Assembly (NCBI GenBank): GCA_029465975.1
Contig: CM055730.1
Span: 24,240,344-24,304,343, forward strand
DNA: 64,000 bases
Source: Dallia pectoralis
Taxonomy: Eukaryota > Chordata > Actinopteri > Esociformes > Umbridae
Direction of reading: 5' to 3'
Below are positions 1 to 10,448 of the stretch, piece by piece. The position numbers and the translations under genes were made by a program. Below the pieces are notes generated by a model. The model made no database searches, was not told the origin of the DNA, and was given only the letters and a program-made list of their open reading frames with translations. Numbering within the stretch: the stretch's first letter is position 1; each line of letters begins with the position of its first letter.

Positions 1-143
1 CTTTAAATCACAATTAAAAACATATCTTTTCAGTAAGGTCTATGGTTGAGTGTAATATGTCCCAGGGTACGAAGGTTGAACGGAAGGCTCGGATCTCATT
101 CTGCCCTGCTGTCTTTGCCTTGCGGGTTCACATCTCCCCTGGG

Positions 144-620
144 GTGTCCTCTCGATTGCTGCCTGGGGGGTGGAGTCACTGGCTCGCTATGGTTCCCTGT
201 TGTTGCCTCTCGAGTAGCTTTTTGAGCAAAAACGATACCTCCAGGCTGCTGCCTGGGGGGTGGAGTCACTGGCTCGCTATAGCTCTCCTTTGTTCGCTCA
301 ATCCGAGTAGCTAGTGAACAAACTCTGATTATCCCAGTTAACTGTGGGGAGGAGTCACTGGTTCGCTATAGCTCTCCTTTGTTCGCTCAATCCGAGTAGC
401 TGGTGAATTAAACTCTGATTATCCCAGTTAACTGTGGGGAGGAGTCACTGGGTCGCTATAGTGCTCCGTTGCAGCCTCAATTCGAGTAGCTTTGTGAGCA
501 AAAACTAAACCTCCCATATGCTCCTTGGAGTGTGGATGTCACTGGCTCGCTATAGCTCTTGTTTGTTCCACCAGCTCGAGTAACTTTGTGAGCAAAAACT
601 AAACCTACCCGAGTGGTCAT
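144..620. repeat. Imperfect ~90-bp tandem repeat, about five units
   Basis: The motif GGAGTCACTGG followed by TCGCTAT recurs near 173, 263, 350, 441 and (as GATGTCACTGG) 535, a spacing of 87-93 bp. Units share the segments GAGTAGCT and 'gagcaaaaac'. The units differ enough to be old. Small open frames here simply follow the repeat and are not believed to be genes. I do not recognise the family. Confidence 0.75.
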
Positions 621-640
621 GGTCAATTGGCGTCCCTGGG

Positions 641-1140
641 TTGATGCGCGGCATAGTGGGTGGGTGTTTTCCGGCCTATTGGGCCCTGTTTCGGGGTTTA
701 CCCTGTTCAGGGCCCCAGCTTCACTGGACCCCCCTGTCTCATTCTAAGATCTATGCTGCTATATTATGGTGCCGGGGACGTAGGGAACCAGGGTGTCTAA
801 CCTTTCCTGTGTCCTGTCTCTACTAACATCTGTCTGGACTTGTCCTGGGTTTACCCGTTCATGGCCATTGTCTCACTAACCCCCCTGTCTCCTTTTAAAG
901 TATTATGTTCGGTATACTATTGTGCCGGGAACTAGTGTCCAACCTTTCCCTGTGTCTGTGTCCACTTCTGTCAGGGGGACCGCTCCAGCTTGGAGCATAT
1001 GCTGGATCCTCCCTGGGGCCCCTGGCTGTGCGGCTGACGGAGCAGCTGATGCAACCGGAGCTTCTTCCTCCAAGCCTATCAAGCCCATCATCCCTCCCGG
1101 TCATCCCAGACTGTTTTGTTTCTCAGATTTTCGCACCTCG
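641..1140. repeat. Duplicated, unclassified repeat body
   Basis: Two related stretches (about 700-800 and 850-960) share CCCCCCTGTCTC, then a segment like 'tatggtgccgggga' or 'tattgtgccgggaac', then 'taacctttcc' or 'caacctttcc'. They look like diverged copies of one repeat body leading into the tailed repeat that follows. Overlapping open frames on both strands (up to 133 codons) show no recognisable domain. This may be the upstream part of the same dispersed element as 1141-1406. Confidence 0.4.
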
Positions 1141-1406
1141 CTTGTTGTATTGTCATGGACTGACCCAGCCCAGCCAGAATAGGACTGGTGATCCCTCAGA
1201 GCCTGGTTCCTCTCTCGGTTTCTTCCTAAATCTGACTTTCAGGGAGTTTTTCCTAGCCGCCGTGTATCAACTTGTTCAACTTGTTCTTTTTTGTTCAACT
1301 TGTTGATGTTTGCTCTGTCGGATTCAGGCTGGTGATTGTAAAAGCACTTTGTGACAACTTTTGTTGTAAAGAGGGCTTTATAAATAAATTTGATTGATTG
1401 ATTAAT
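1141..1406 (+). repeat. Dispersed retroelement-like 3' tail, copy 1
   Basis: The segment runs through CAGAGCCTGGTTCCTCTC, GGGAGTTTTTCCTAGCC and 'gggctttataaataaa', and ends in a short TTGATTGATTGA microsatellite. A second copy lies at 11,603-11,850 with the same order and a similar end. Simple-repeat tails of this kind are typical of non-LTR retrotransposon or SINE 3' ends in fish genomes. The family name is not certain. Confidence 0.7.
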
Positions 1407-1409
1407 TGA

Positions 1410-1838
1410 TGACGGGAGATAGACACAGGCGCAGAGAATTCTTCCAGTCTGAAGTCTTTATTAATTATTCAGGCAAGACAGGCACTGAACATAAAGGACT
1501 GAAACACAGACAATCCTAACACTTAATAAACAAAGACAGAAGAAGAACATAATTAACACAACCTCCCCTTAGTGAAACAGAACATACTACACGCACCAGA
1601 ATAATCACACAAAACACAACAGGCCCAACGAACGTAGAACAAGGGAAACATACCTTAATAATGACCGACACTGAGAGACAGGAAACAACAGAACTAAATA
1701 CAAGGACTAACGAGCAAACACAACACAGGTGCGGACAAGACACAGGTGAACAAGCAAGTCCCTGATTTTCCCTCTCTCAGGATGCGGGGGAGGTGTCAGC
1801 ACCACCTAGAGTGGGAGGACAGGACTCTGTCTCTTACA
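1410..1838 (-). repeat. Possible solo LTR or LTR fragment
   Basis: The stretch starts TGACGGGAG and ends CTCTTACA, so it has TG...CA ends in the plus reading. On the minus strand an AATAAAGACTTC polyadenylation-like site lies near its downstream end, as in an LTR R region. The composition is smooth with no coding potential. No target duplication is visible (ATTGA on the left, CTGTG on the right), so the ends may be wrong or one side may be lost. Confidence 0.35.
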
Positions 1839-2737
1839 CTGTGGTGGCCCAGTGGTCTGCCCTGCTGCTCCTATCCATCTTTTCCCACTTTCCTATCTGA
1901 AAAAGAATGAAATATGCAAATGCTCAGAAAATATGTTTAAAGAAAGTTTAATTTAATCAAATCTCTACGATCAGGTAGTGCTTTACCAATAGAATACACT
2001 TAAACACAATACAGTTTCACTCCATAGGACATTGATTGGTGGAACGCCATACCAACATGGTGTCTGTCTTTCATGCTACAATACCACAAGAACAAACATA
2101 TCTGAACAATAAATTGTTTTTGGTGTGACATCACTTTGCTGTGTAGGAGTGATTGAATAATGCTTAATAATGTTTGGTTTTCAATTAAGGAATTCAATGC
2201 AAATATCAGTGTATAATCATTAATTTCCATTTTATTAATAATGCTGATCATAAATGTGTGTTCTCATTCCTTATACTTCAATGCTGAACAAGATCCATTT
2301 ATTAAATGCTTTATAACAATTTAATTTGACTACATGCTACATGGTGGTGTAGGTTCCGGAAATCCCATGAAAACAGAGCCTTTAGGGCTTTTTGCATTTA
2401 ACCTGTCCTTGACAGTTCCCAAATCTCAATTTCCTAGGTCTCAGCATTAAGCCAAGCTTTGTTTCAAGTCTCTAGCTCGTTTATTCACTGAGATACATTC
2501 ATTTTAGTGAGAGGTGTCCTTTCTGCTCCGTTCCTCTGAGTGATTGAACAAACCCCTCCCAACCGGACAAAATACATGCCAGGCGACTGAGAGCCTGCCC
2601 TCTTGGAGAAAAACGATCGACTTTGGCTGATGTAAGTACAATATTACGATTGATGCTACCGATCTATCGTACCCATCAACCCTCCTGGTCGTCCTGGACT
2701 ACTTTGATTTTTAAGAAGCTCGCACATTGCTTGCTTG
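1839..2737. other. No recognisable gene
   Basis: This A/T-rich stretch has only short shadow frames. A good splice-donor-like GTAAGTAC follows 'gactttggctgat' at about 2633, which might be the end of an untranslated exon, but nothing else supports an exon. It is the left flank of the Ty3/Gypsy insertion; the CTTG at 2734-2737 is the left target duplication. Confidence 0.5.
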
Positions 2738-2819
2738 TGTTACGGGTATCAAAATCAGACACTACCGTAGCAAATTATTTTGTTAGTGGTTAACTAATTC
2801 CACCCGTCGTGAAATTATC

Positions 2820-2891
2820 CCTGGAAAACAGAATCACGGAATCAGTGAATGCCAGAGCGAACCACCATCTTTTCTCTCAAATCTCGATCTG
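2820..2891. repeat. 72-bp direct repeat inside 3' LTR, copy a
   Basis: It begins CCTGGAAAACAGAATC and ends CTCGATCTG. The same 72 bp recur at 3625-3696. On the minus strand the AATAAA signal lies immediately upstream of this copy. Confidence 0.95.
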
Positions 2892-3624
2892 TTTATTACA
2901 AATTTCACAACTTAGTCAATAAACAAATGTAACATTTCCGCGGTGTGTAAACATGTTTCACTTTCAGTGCCCATATGTTATTTTCAACCTAAACACATTA
3001 ATACCGTTCTCTACATTCCACATATCCGTGGGCAACATATCTTACTCCAACATTCACATTCACAGACATATTCATGTCCTTATGAAAATAAACAACTCTT
3101 TCTTTAAGGTATAAACATCTCAAAATGATAGATCAAGTTCTAAACTATATATACATACACACACATTCTTGTGTTCCTTTTAGCTGCAAAAATACATCAT
3201 ACTGATGTGATCATTATAAAATATAGATTATATGCAAATGGCTTTAGTGACAAAACATGAATCATCATACACACAGGGACAACTGCTCAACTCATAAATA
3301 CATTTTTTTAAATACAATCCAACCATGTAACTACTTATCAACATTAACCACTATTTACAACTTGTCAGGACACCTCAATCACTTGCAACACACATCATCA
3401 AGAAGTGAGGACATCAACACACATACTCATCCACATAGATACACTACTCCTACACTATTCAGCTGCTCGTGCCACTGTTTACAATGCCCTTTTCCCGCCG
3501 TTGTAAATGCGGTTGTTTAATTCGGCTACACACATCAAACATTACATAAACACTCATTCAAGTTTTATTACATCACATACACTTCCGAAGGAAACTATTT
3601 TAACCCTCTTTCACTCAGTACCAA

Positions 3625-3696
3625 CCTGGAAAACAGAATCACGGAATCAGTGAATGCCAGAGCGAACCACCATCTTTTCTCTCAAATCTCGATCTG
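3625..3696. repeat. 72-bp direct repeat inside 3' LTR, copy b
   Basis: Apparently identical to 2820-2891. It lies about 170 bp inside the transcription-upstream end of the LTR. The arrangement is preserved in the other LTR at 10531-10602 and 11336-11407. Confidence 0.95.
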
Positions 3697-3863
3697 AGAG
3701 AAAAGGCAGGTGTCCGTCACCTAGGTACTGCGCTGCAACAATACCCGCACTTTGGTTCCGCTTTGATTCGGTTCCCCCCAACATTAATATTGTATTACAC
3801 AATAAAAGTCGCATTCTACAAAACACTATGCTGGTATTATTTACCACATAAAGGTGTATCACA

Positions 3864-3873
3864 CACTCCCCAA
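3864..3873 (-). promoter_or_regulatory. Polypurine tract (plus-strand primer site)
   Basis: On the minus strand TTGGGGAGTG directly precedes the 3' LTR start TGTGATAC. A purine-rich run in this position primes second-strand DNA synthesis in LTR retrotransposons. It is short and interrupted by one T, so the exact bounds are approximate. Confidence 0.6.
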
Positions 3874-4051
3874 CAAACAAAAGTGGCTCCTGACACAAGT
3901 TACTCTGAACACTTTAACTCTTAACATTCACATAACTCAACAAAACACATTCTAACTTTCATCTAGTGTATCCTATATGTTCTATAACGTGTGTGAGCTC
4001 CAGACCTAATCTGGTGAGTATAGGATGTATGTAACTGTCGTTCATGACGTC
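3874..4051 (-). other. 3' untranslated region of the Ty3/Gypsy element
   Basis: Non-coding sequence between the end of the pol-tail frame and the polypurine tract. No env-like frame is present. Confidence 0.6.
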
Positions 4052-4561
4052 TCATCCACAGTGAGCTGGGTACACCACAGGTAGGTAAGGGTATGGGCTG
4101 ATGGACGGGGGTTGGAAGCGGTGGGGGTATGGTGTACAGAGACACTGGTAAGCACACTGTGCTGGCTGGATTCCAACTGTACTCACAGTGGGCCGCGGGT
4201 GATAAGCTGGTTGACCCAGGGATGGGTAAGTAAACACATAACCTGGCCGTCTTTCTCTCGTGGACTGTCTCAGTGGGATTTGATGGTCAGGTTGTGGTGT
4301 GGAGACCATGTTCTCTTGATGGACAGCATGCAGTTTCTCTTGAACGGTTGCAGGTTGAAGCTGCTCCATGCCATGTTCATCCGCACTGGATGTCCCCAGT
4401 TCCTCATCTCTATCGCTCTCCCTGTCCTGTTCAGGTTCTGCCGGACTAGTTTCTCCCAGGTAAGTTTCGTCCCGTTCAACCCTGTTTTGGAAGTCCGGAG
4501 TAACGCGTGACACAGGTAAGTAACGTTCAACTCTTTGTTTCTCCATCGGGATTCGCAACAA
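4052..4561 (-). pseudogene. pol: C-terminal tail of pol, cut off by one in-frame stop
   Basis: A 169-codon open stretch lies in the same frame as the integrase frame upstream, separated only by a TAA at 4562-4564. It is acidic then basic, and carries the segment LRQSTRERRPGYVFTYP, the type of tail that closes pol in many Gypsy elements after the GPY/F module. The last part is rich in Pro and Tyr. I read it as the natural end of pol, lost in this copy by a single nonsense change. An independent gene is less likely because no good ATG opens it. Confidence 0.7.
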
Positions 4562-6457
4562 TTAACGAGGTACACTTCCCTCTTCCTCAGAGTCACTTAT
4601 ATCTGTTCCCTGTGCCTCTTGTGTGCGTTTTGGGATGTCTCGAGCTCTCTTCCTTCTCTGTTGTGACTCAGTTGTGTTGGTTGTCAAATTTTGAGGAGAC
4701 TCCACAGGTAGGTCGTTGACTTGCAACAGGAGGTTTCTGTGTAGGATGCGGACTGGTCGGCCTCCCGCCTCCGAGCTTACTTTGTAGACAGGATTATCTC
4801 CAACCTGTTCTCTTACAATGTAGATAAGTTGCTCCCAGTACGGCCTAAGCTTTCCAGGGCCCCCTCGCTCACTCAGATTGCGTACCAGGACTCTGTCCCC
4901 AAGCTGAAGAACCACACCTCTGCTGCGTTTATCATAGTGTGTCTTCCCTTTGGAACTGGATTGCCGGCTGTTTGCGTCTGCTATTCGGTAAGCCTCGACC
5001 ATCCTTCCTTTCCATTTCTCAGCATATCCTTTCTGTCCACTAGCTTCAGTTCCCTCCTCTGTTATCAGACCGAAGAGAATGTCCACCGGGCGGCGCGGAT
5101 GTCGACCATACAACAAATAATACGGGGAGAACCCCGTGGCCTCGTGCCTTGTACAGTTATATGCCTGGAGTACATGGGGCAGGTGGTCCTTCCAACTCTC
5201 CTTCTCTTTTTCTCCCAAGGTGCGGAGCATCTGTAATAGTGTGCGATTGAATCTTTCTGCAGGATTGCCCTGGGGGTGGTACGGAGAGGTTCTCGAATGG
5301 GCGACACCAGCTAGTTGCCTGAGCGTTCTGAAGAGTTCATTCTCAAACTCCCGACCCTGGTCATGGTGTAGTTTGGCCGGGTATCCAAATCTGGGGATGA
5401 AATCATTGAAAATCTTGTCAGCTGCCGTCTTACCAGCTTTGTTCCTGGTGGGGTAGGCTTGCGCGAATCTGGTAAAGTGATCAACCACTACCAGAATATA
5501 CTCGTACCCACCTCTGCTGGTTTCCAGATGAAGGAAGTCGATGCACACCAGCTCAAGGGGCGAAGTCGATGTAATACTTCCCATTGGTGCTCTTTCATGT
5601 GTGGCTGGTTTCTTTTGTTTAATGCAAGAACACTTCCTAGTCACATACTCCTCAATCTCTCTTTTCATGAAAGGCCAGTAGAATCGCTCCCTCGCTAGGG
5701 TCAGGACTTTTTCAACGCCCACGTGACACATGTTGTTATGCAGCTGGGTGAGTACTGTTCGTTTGTAGGTGGCGGGCAGAACCAGTTGTTGTCGACCTGC
5801 ACTCTTCCTGTAGAGGAGGTCATTCCCAATGTGTAATCTGCTCCACTCTCTTAACAGCCTCCTTGTGTGTGTGTCCATTCTCTTCTTGTCATCCTCTGTT
5901 GGTGGTGTATTGTTTTCCTTCAACGCCATCACTTTCCCAATAGCGGGGTCTTGTCTTTGTTCCCTCACAAGCTCATCATGACTGACTTCCTGCAGAGGCT
6001 CAACTTGTGGTTGGCTGTGGGATGTTAAGTTGAGGGCTGCCACCCAGGCCACATCTCCTTGTTGTGCTCTCCGGCCTCCTTCCCATACAGCGCATACTGC
6101 GTCCTCCGATAACTCTTCTGAACACCCAGTCATGAAGGTGTCGATGTCCAGGGGACAGCGTGATAAGGTGTCAGCATCCACGTTGATTTTGCCTGGCCGG
6201 TATTTGATGTCAAAGTGGAAATCGGCCTGCTGCCCCACCCACCGGTGACCCACTGCGTTGAGTTTGGCAGTACTCAGAATGTATGTGAGGGGATTATTGT
6301 CCGTGAAGACTGTGAAGTGCGGGGTGTAGAATAGGTAGTCATGGAACTTCTCACATATCGCCCACTTTAGTGCGAGGAACTCAAGCTTTCCGCTGTGTAG
6401 GTGATAATTTTGTTCCGTTGATGTTAGCGTGCGTGACCCATATCCGATCACTGTCAT
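4562..6457 (-). pseudogene. pol: pol, part 2: RNase H C-part and integrase
   Basis: The 631-codon frame starts inside RNase H (GYGSRTL at residues 5-11, KLEFLAL at 24-30, FTDNNPL at 51-57). Next comes the integrase zinc region with histidines around residue 240-245 (HNNMCH) and cysteines near 276-278 (CSC, a tighter spacing than the usual CxxC). The catalytic core has D307 (CIDF), D366 (HHDQGREF) and E401 (PAERFNR); the 35-residue D-E distance is that of retroviral-type integrases. A GPY/F-like module (GKLRPYW) follows near residue 530. The frame is offset by one phase from the protease/RT frame and overlaps it by 4 bp, so RNase H is split between two frames. It ends at a TAA that appears premature, because the next 169 codons continue in frame. 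Confidence 0.93.
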
Positions 6458-8661
6458 CTTCCCATCCTGGTTCTGGTAAAGAAGCCTTTTTGAGAGGCGT
6501 CTGTGTGGAGTATGAAGGGCCGATCGAACTCAGGATATGCCAACACTGGGGGCTCCATCAGTCGATCCATAAGCTGTTCCAGGATCTGCTGGTGTCGTAC
6601 ACTCCACTCTACCGTGGTGCGGGAGGATTGTTGATGGCCTTTAGATTTTCCCCGTGGTGGTTTGGGTGGAGTGGTATTGGGTTTTGACTGGAGTAGGTCA
6701 TACAGGGGCTTGGCTACACGTGAGAAGTCCTGCACGTATGTTCGATAGTAGCTCAGGAACCCAAGCAACTGCCTAACATCTCCAACTGTCTGGGGTGTCT
6801 TATCTTTCAGTGATCGCACTGCTTCAAGGTCTTTGGGGTCTATCCTTACTCCTTCCGCAGATACCAACCGGCCAACATACCGGACCTCCTTGCGGAAGAG
6901 CTCGCATTTCTCTGGCTTCAACTTTACCCCGTGACGCTGCAAGGCCTGGAGGACTCTGCTTAGCACCTGCACATGCTTCTCAAAGGACCTGGAGAAGCAC
7001 AACACGTCATCAAGGTAAGGGATGCAACACTCATCTCTCAGCGTGTCAAGCATTCCTTCCATGCTCCGTTGAAAAGCCGCTGGAGCGTTTGATAACCCAA
7101 AGGGTATTCGAACCCACTCGTAAAGCCCCCAGGGGGTTATGAAAGCGGTCAGATACCTCGATCCTTCGGCAATAAAGCCTTGATGGTAGGCTTTCCCCTG
7201 ATCGAGAATCGAAAACCAGGCATATCCTCCCTGGGAGTCAGTGAGGTCCTGAATTCTGGGAAGAGGGTGACGGTCCGGCACGGTCTTGTTGTTGAGAAGC
7301 CGGTAGTCCACACACAAGCGTAAGGATCTATCTTTCTTTCTTACACAAATGACCGGGGCTGAGTAGGGCAACTGGGACTTCACGATCCACCCTTTAACCA
7401 ACAGCTCCTGAATGTACTCCTTGACTTCCCTGTAGAGTGGTTTTGGGATGGATGCGTAGGCCCTCTGAACGGGTATGTCATCCTTAGTTCTGATCTCCAT
7501 CTGTAGGGAAGGGATACACCCTATGTCGTCGCTGTTACGGGCGAATGCTTCACATTCTTCGCTGAGCACCTCATTTACCGCCTGTTGTTGTTCAGAGGTA
7601 AGGTGACTGATATCAACAGGAGGAAGCCAGGACTCAGACGAAGAGGTACTGGGGGAAGAGACACTATTTACCTTGACTGATGTCATCTTACTTGGTGTGG
7701 GACAGGCCTGATGTGACTCTGGTGCATCTGTCTCAAGAACCTTGACTACCTGTTGGATAGTTCCCAGAGGTGTTCTCCTTGGCAGCATGACATCATGCTT
7801 TGAGTGGTTGGAGATGGGTACCCTAACATAAGGTCGTCGGATGTTATTGATTTCCAAGAGGCCCTCTCCTACACTCAACTGCCCTAAGACAACGCTTTCC
7901 TCTGCCGGTTTGTATAGAACAATGGGGTCTGACAAATCAAAGTTTGGGGGTATTCTGCACCATACCTGAACTGTTCTGCCAGGGGGGATGATAGCATGGT
8001 TTCTGCCAACTCTTATAATGACTGGATCACTGTGTGTCCTAGAAGGCACCTGGCTGACATTCACAATGGCCTCCAACTGTTCCTCCTCTACTCCGAATGC
8101 ACTGCAGAGAAGGCTGACTACCGTTGCAACTGCATCGCCCGAAGACTCTTTCCTTCTGATGATCTCCAGTAGTACATTGGCTCCTAGAAGGGGCTGAGGC
8201 AGTGGCAGCGGACTGACTAGGAACGGGGCCTGTATGGTAAGATTGGGGTCTTCATTCCCAGCTAGATTTACGGTGAGCTCCACCCATCCACTGTAGGGGA
8301 CGGCATGGCCTAAAAGCTCAGAGATGGGCTTCACTATCTGATTTGGATTGTGAGTGTCAGCCCATTGTTGGTCAACTATGCTCACCTGCGAGCCTGAATC
8401 AAACAGGACTGTAACTGGGTACCCTCCAATCAAACATTTCAGTAGACTTTTCTTCCCAATTAGGGGGGCCTTGCAGGTGATGTTACTCTGCCTGGTTAGG
8501 GTTTGGGATCTTTGTCGTTTGCTGTTTATTACTGTTTGGGACTGAAGCTGTTCACTGGTCTCTGGGCGTCTCTCCACAAAGACCGATCTGCGTTTCCCTG
8601 AACCCTGAATCGTTGCAGACATCCCACTGCTCTGTGTCCTGCCTCTCCACACATGAAGCAA
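6454..8661 (-). pseudogene. pol: pol, part 1: protease, reverse transcriptase, start of RNase H
   Basis: The 735-codon open frame overlaps the end of gag by 133 bp in the -1 phase. The aspartic protease motif FDSGSQ is at residues 87-92 with DSG at 88-90. The reverse transcriptase spans about 400-640, with SILDQGKAYHQG (first catalytic Asp near 487) and YLDD at 549-552. RNase H begins at HTDAS near the end and then breaks: the frame runs into a short unrelated stretch and stops, while the matching C-part continues in another phase. The likely cause is a small deletion just after the TDASQKG motif. The first ~20 codons overlap gag and would not be used if pol is made by frameshifting. Confidence 0.94.
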
Positions 8662-10076
8662 TGGTTACACTCTTGTGCATTCTGTTCAGTGCATTTCGGA
8701 CATCGAGCCGGTCTTCCTCTCACCTGGACTGCAGGTTGTCCCAGCTGTGGTTGGACAGGTCTGCAGGGGGTTAGATGAGAAGGAGAGCAAGACACCCGAG
8801 TACTTGCTGCCCGCTGTTCCATCAACGAAGCCACCATGTGTGTCAGAGTCTCCACCTGAGAAGTGAGCTGTTGCATCGTCTGGAGATTTTTATTGTCTGA
8901 TGCTGTATCCCGCGACTTGTTATTGTTATGGTCCCTCTCCTCAACCTTGGCACTGTATGCTTGTGTTGTCTTTTGTCGAGGGGGTTGGCCCAGCCTGCGC
9001 TGGTGTTCATTCTCATCGCTTATTATCTCCATGACCTGACGAAGGATTTCCTCATCTGTGACTTGACTGTTTGAGATTAGAGGCCTCAGTCTCTGCCGGA
9101 CGTTGGTATGTTTTGTCCCCAAACCCTGATAGATGGTATGGAGGAACACCTCCTGGATAGTCTTGGGATCATATGAAATGTCGGCACTGGTCTGACGAGA
9201 CTGGAAAAGGATTTTCTGCTTGAGCCCGATCATCCGATAGAGAAACTGCTGTGGAGGTTCCTGGTCTGATTGCCTGGCGCACATCAATTCCTGGAACATT
9301 TCAGTCGTTGCCTTCTCTCCGAGGTGAGACCTGAGGAAACCTTTGAGTTCCGATACTGTGATTGAATCTTTGTTTACCAGCATATCCTTAAAGGCCCCTG
9401 GTTTGATGATCCTCAGCACCCCTCTGACCACTTCTGCGTCTGTGAAGCCCTCCTTCACCCCTTCGTCGATTTGTTTGCTGATGTTGTTGTAGGTTAAATC
9501 AGAGTTCTGATCTCCAAGCTGACCACCATGTACTTTGAAGTCTCTTCGCTGGAGATAGGAGAGGTCCTTCAGTACTGCTGAGCTCTCCGTGGTCATCTGT
9601 GGCCTACAGTGTAACTCTGACTCACTCCGGTGGGGGTAAGTTGTAGGGTCATGTCGTCGCAGTTTCTCCCCCAGGTCTTCATACACTTGCCTCAGTTGTT
9701 CTAATGACTGTGTTGTGGTAGTGGTGTGAGTGGTAGTGTGTGGGATAGTAGTGGATGGGCTGTGACTAGGTGTAACACATGTATTACTATCACTCACTGG
9801 AAGATTAACAGTAACCTCAGCATTAATTACATTACATATTAAATCATTCAAAACCAACAACTGACCCATACCTTCATCCTCAAGTCCTAATAAAGTGTCA
9901 GATTGCATGTATGAAACGACATACTCCATGCAGCCTTCTTCGTCATTTGGATTCAGCTCTTTTTCACATTGGCTACCGCTTGCAATGTCTTTTGCAACCT
10001 CATAGATGTTGTTGCTTGAGAGTCTGAATAATTGTTTCTTGATGCTCCATACTAAATCTTTACGAGTGGTTGACAT
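8529..10076 (-). CDS. gag: Gag polyprotein of the Ty3/Gypsy element
   Basis: This intact 515-codon frame opens MSTTRKDLVWSI about 350 bp downstream of the primer binding site. The middle (about residues 170-370) has the helical character of a Gypsy capsid, including RDFKVHGGQLGDQ and the stretch around residue 260 (MFQELMCARQSDQEPP). The C-terminal part is basic and ends with a CCHC zinc knuckle, CFMCGEAGHRAVGC, at residues 473-486, the nucleic-acid-binding motif of nucleocapsid. It should assemble the particle that carries the element RNA. The frame ends in SPKQ and overlaps pol. ATG 10076 is taken because it begins a Gag-like N-terminus after the leader. No break is visible. Confidence 0.9.
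   Translation of the reverse strand: MSTTRKDLVWSIKKQLFRLSSNNIYEVAKDIASGSQCEKELNPNDEEGCMEYVVSYMQSDTLLGLEDEGMGQLLVLNDLICNVINAEVTVNLPVSDSNTCVTPSHSPSTTIPHTTTHTTTTTQSLEQLRQVYEDLGEKLRRHDPTTYPHRSESELHCRPQMTTESSAVLKDLSYLQRRDFKVHGGQLGDQNSDLTYNNISKQIDEGVKEGFTDAEVVRGVLRIIKPGAFKDMLVNKDSITVSELKGFLRSHLGEKATTEMFQELMCARQSDQEPPQQFLYRMIGLKQKILFQSRQTSADISYDPKTIQEVFLHTIYQGLGTKHTNVRQRLRPLISNSQVTDEEILRQVMEIISDENEHQRRLGQPPRQKTTQAYSAKVEERDHNNNKSRDTASDNKNLQTMQQLTSQVETLTHMVASLMEQRAASTRVSCSPSHLTPCRPVQPQLGQPAVQVRGRPARCPKCTEQNAQECNHCFMCGEAGHRAVGCLQRFRVQGNADRSLWRDAQRPVNSFSPKQ
8592..8598 (-). promoter_or_regulatory. Predicted -1 ribosomal frameshift site GGGAAAC
   Basis: On the minus strand the heptamer reads G GGA AAC in the gag frame, matching the X XXY YYZ rule for tandem -1 slippage. 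It lies just after the gag zinc knuckle and 61 bases before the end of the gag stop codon. Slipping back one base enters the pol frame, which is open across the site. GGGAAAC is an established slip site at a betaretroviral gag-pro junction. A downstream stem or pseudoknot was not modelled. Confidence 0.7.
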
Positions 10077-10425
10077 GGTGTGCAGTTCTAATGTCCCGTT
10101 GTGGTGTGTGGGTTCAGTGAATCAGTGGTGTAGTGATTTGGTAAGTGACCGGTGTGTGTGTGTCCACCTCCCGATCACAGGTGAAGTTCACCTGATGCTG
10201 CTGTGTGATCACCACAGGATCAGTATGTAGCCCTCCGGTGAGTAGCGTGCGCTGGCCTCAGGATCAGTAGTGCGGCTCCTAAGCGAGGTGGAGATCCCTT
10301 TCGTCTGGTTCCCCTCCTCGGACGCCCACAAGTTGACTCCCGGCCTGCCACAGCGTCTTGTCACCTTGGTCGCGTGGTTCTAGTATCTCTAGATCTGCTC
10401 CCACGATAGTTGTGATGAGGAGAGA
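10077..10425 (-). other. Leader between primer site and gag
   Basis: About 350 bp of non-coding leader where an RNA packaging signal would be expected. A TG-rich patch lies near 10150. No structure was computed. Confidence 0.5.
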
Positions 10426-10443
10426 TCCCAGGACGAGCCCCCA
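10426..10443 (-). promoter_or_regulatory. Primer binding site, proline-tRNA-like
   Basis: On the minus strand TGGGGGCTCGTCC then TGGGA begins 5 nt after the end of the 5' LTR. The first 13 bases match the complement of the 3' end of tRNA-Pro, as used by murine leukaemia-type retroviruses; after that one extra base is present relative to that site. Its position fits first-strand cDNA priming. Confidence 0.8.
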
Positions 10444-10448
10444 CAGTT

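Larger units (their letters stand above)
2738..3863 (-). repeat. 3' LTR of the Ty3/Gypsy element
   Basis: On the minus strand the LTR begins TGTGATACACC (at 3863) and ends CCGTAACA (at 2738). A polyadenylation signal AATAAA (minus strand) sits at 2892-2897. A 72-bp direct repeat is present twice within the LTR, at 2820-2891 and 3625-3696. Differences from the 5' LTR include TTATTTTG against TGATTTTG near 2775 and one extra C near 3778. An 87-codon frame occurs at the same place in both LTRs, but there is no reason to think it is a gene. Confidence 0.95.

Noticed and set aside
905..1306. 133-codon plus-strand frame
   Set aside because: It spans the dispersed repeat tail and shows no domain; overlapping frames on both strands are of similar quality.
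3257..3520. 87-codon frame repeated in both LTRs (also 10968-11231)
   Set aside because: It lies wholly inside the LTRs, is duplicated because LTRs are, and has no domain.
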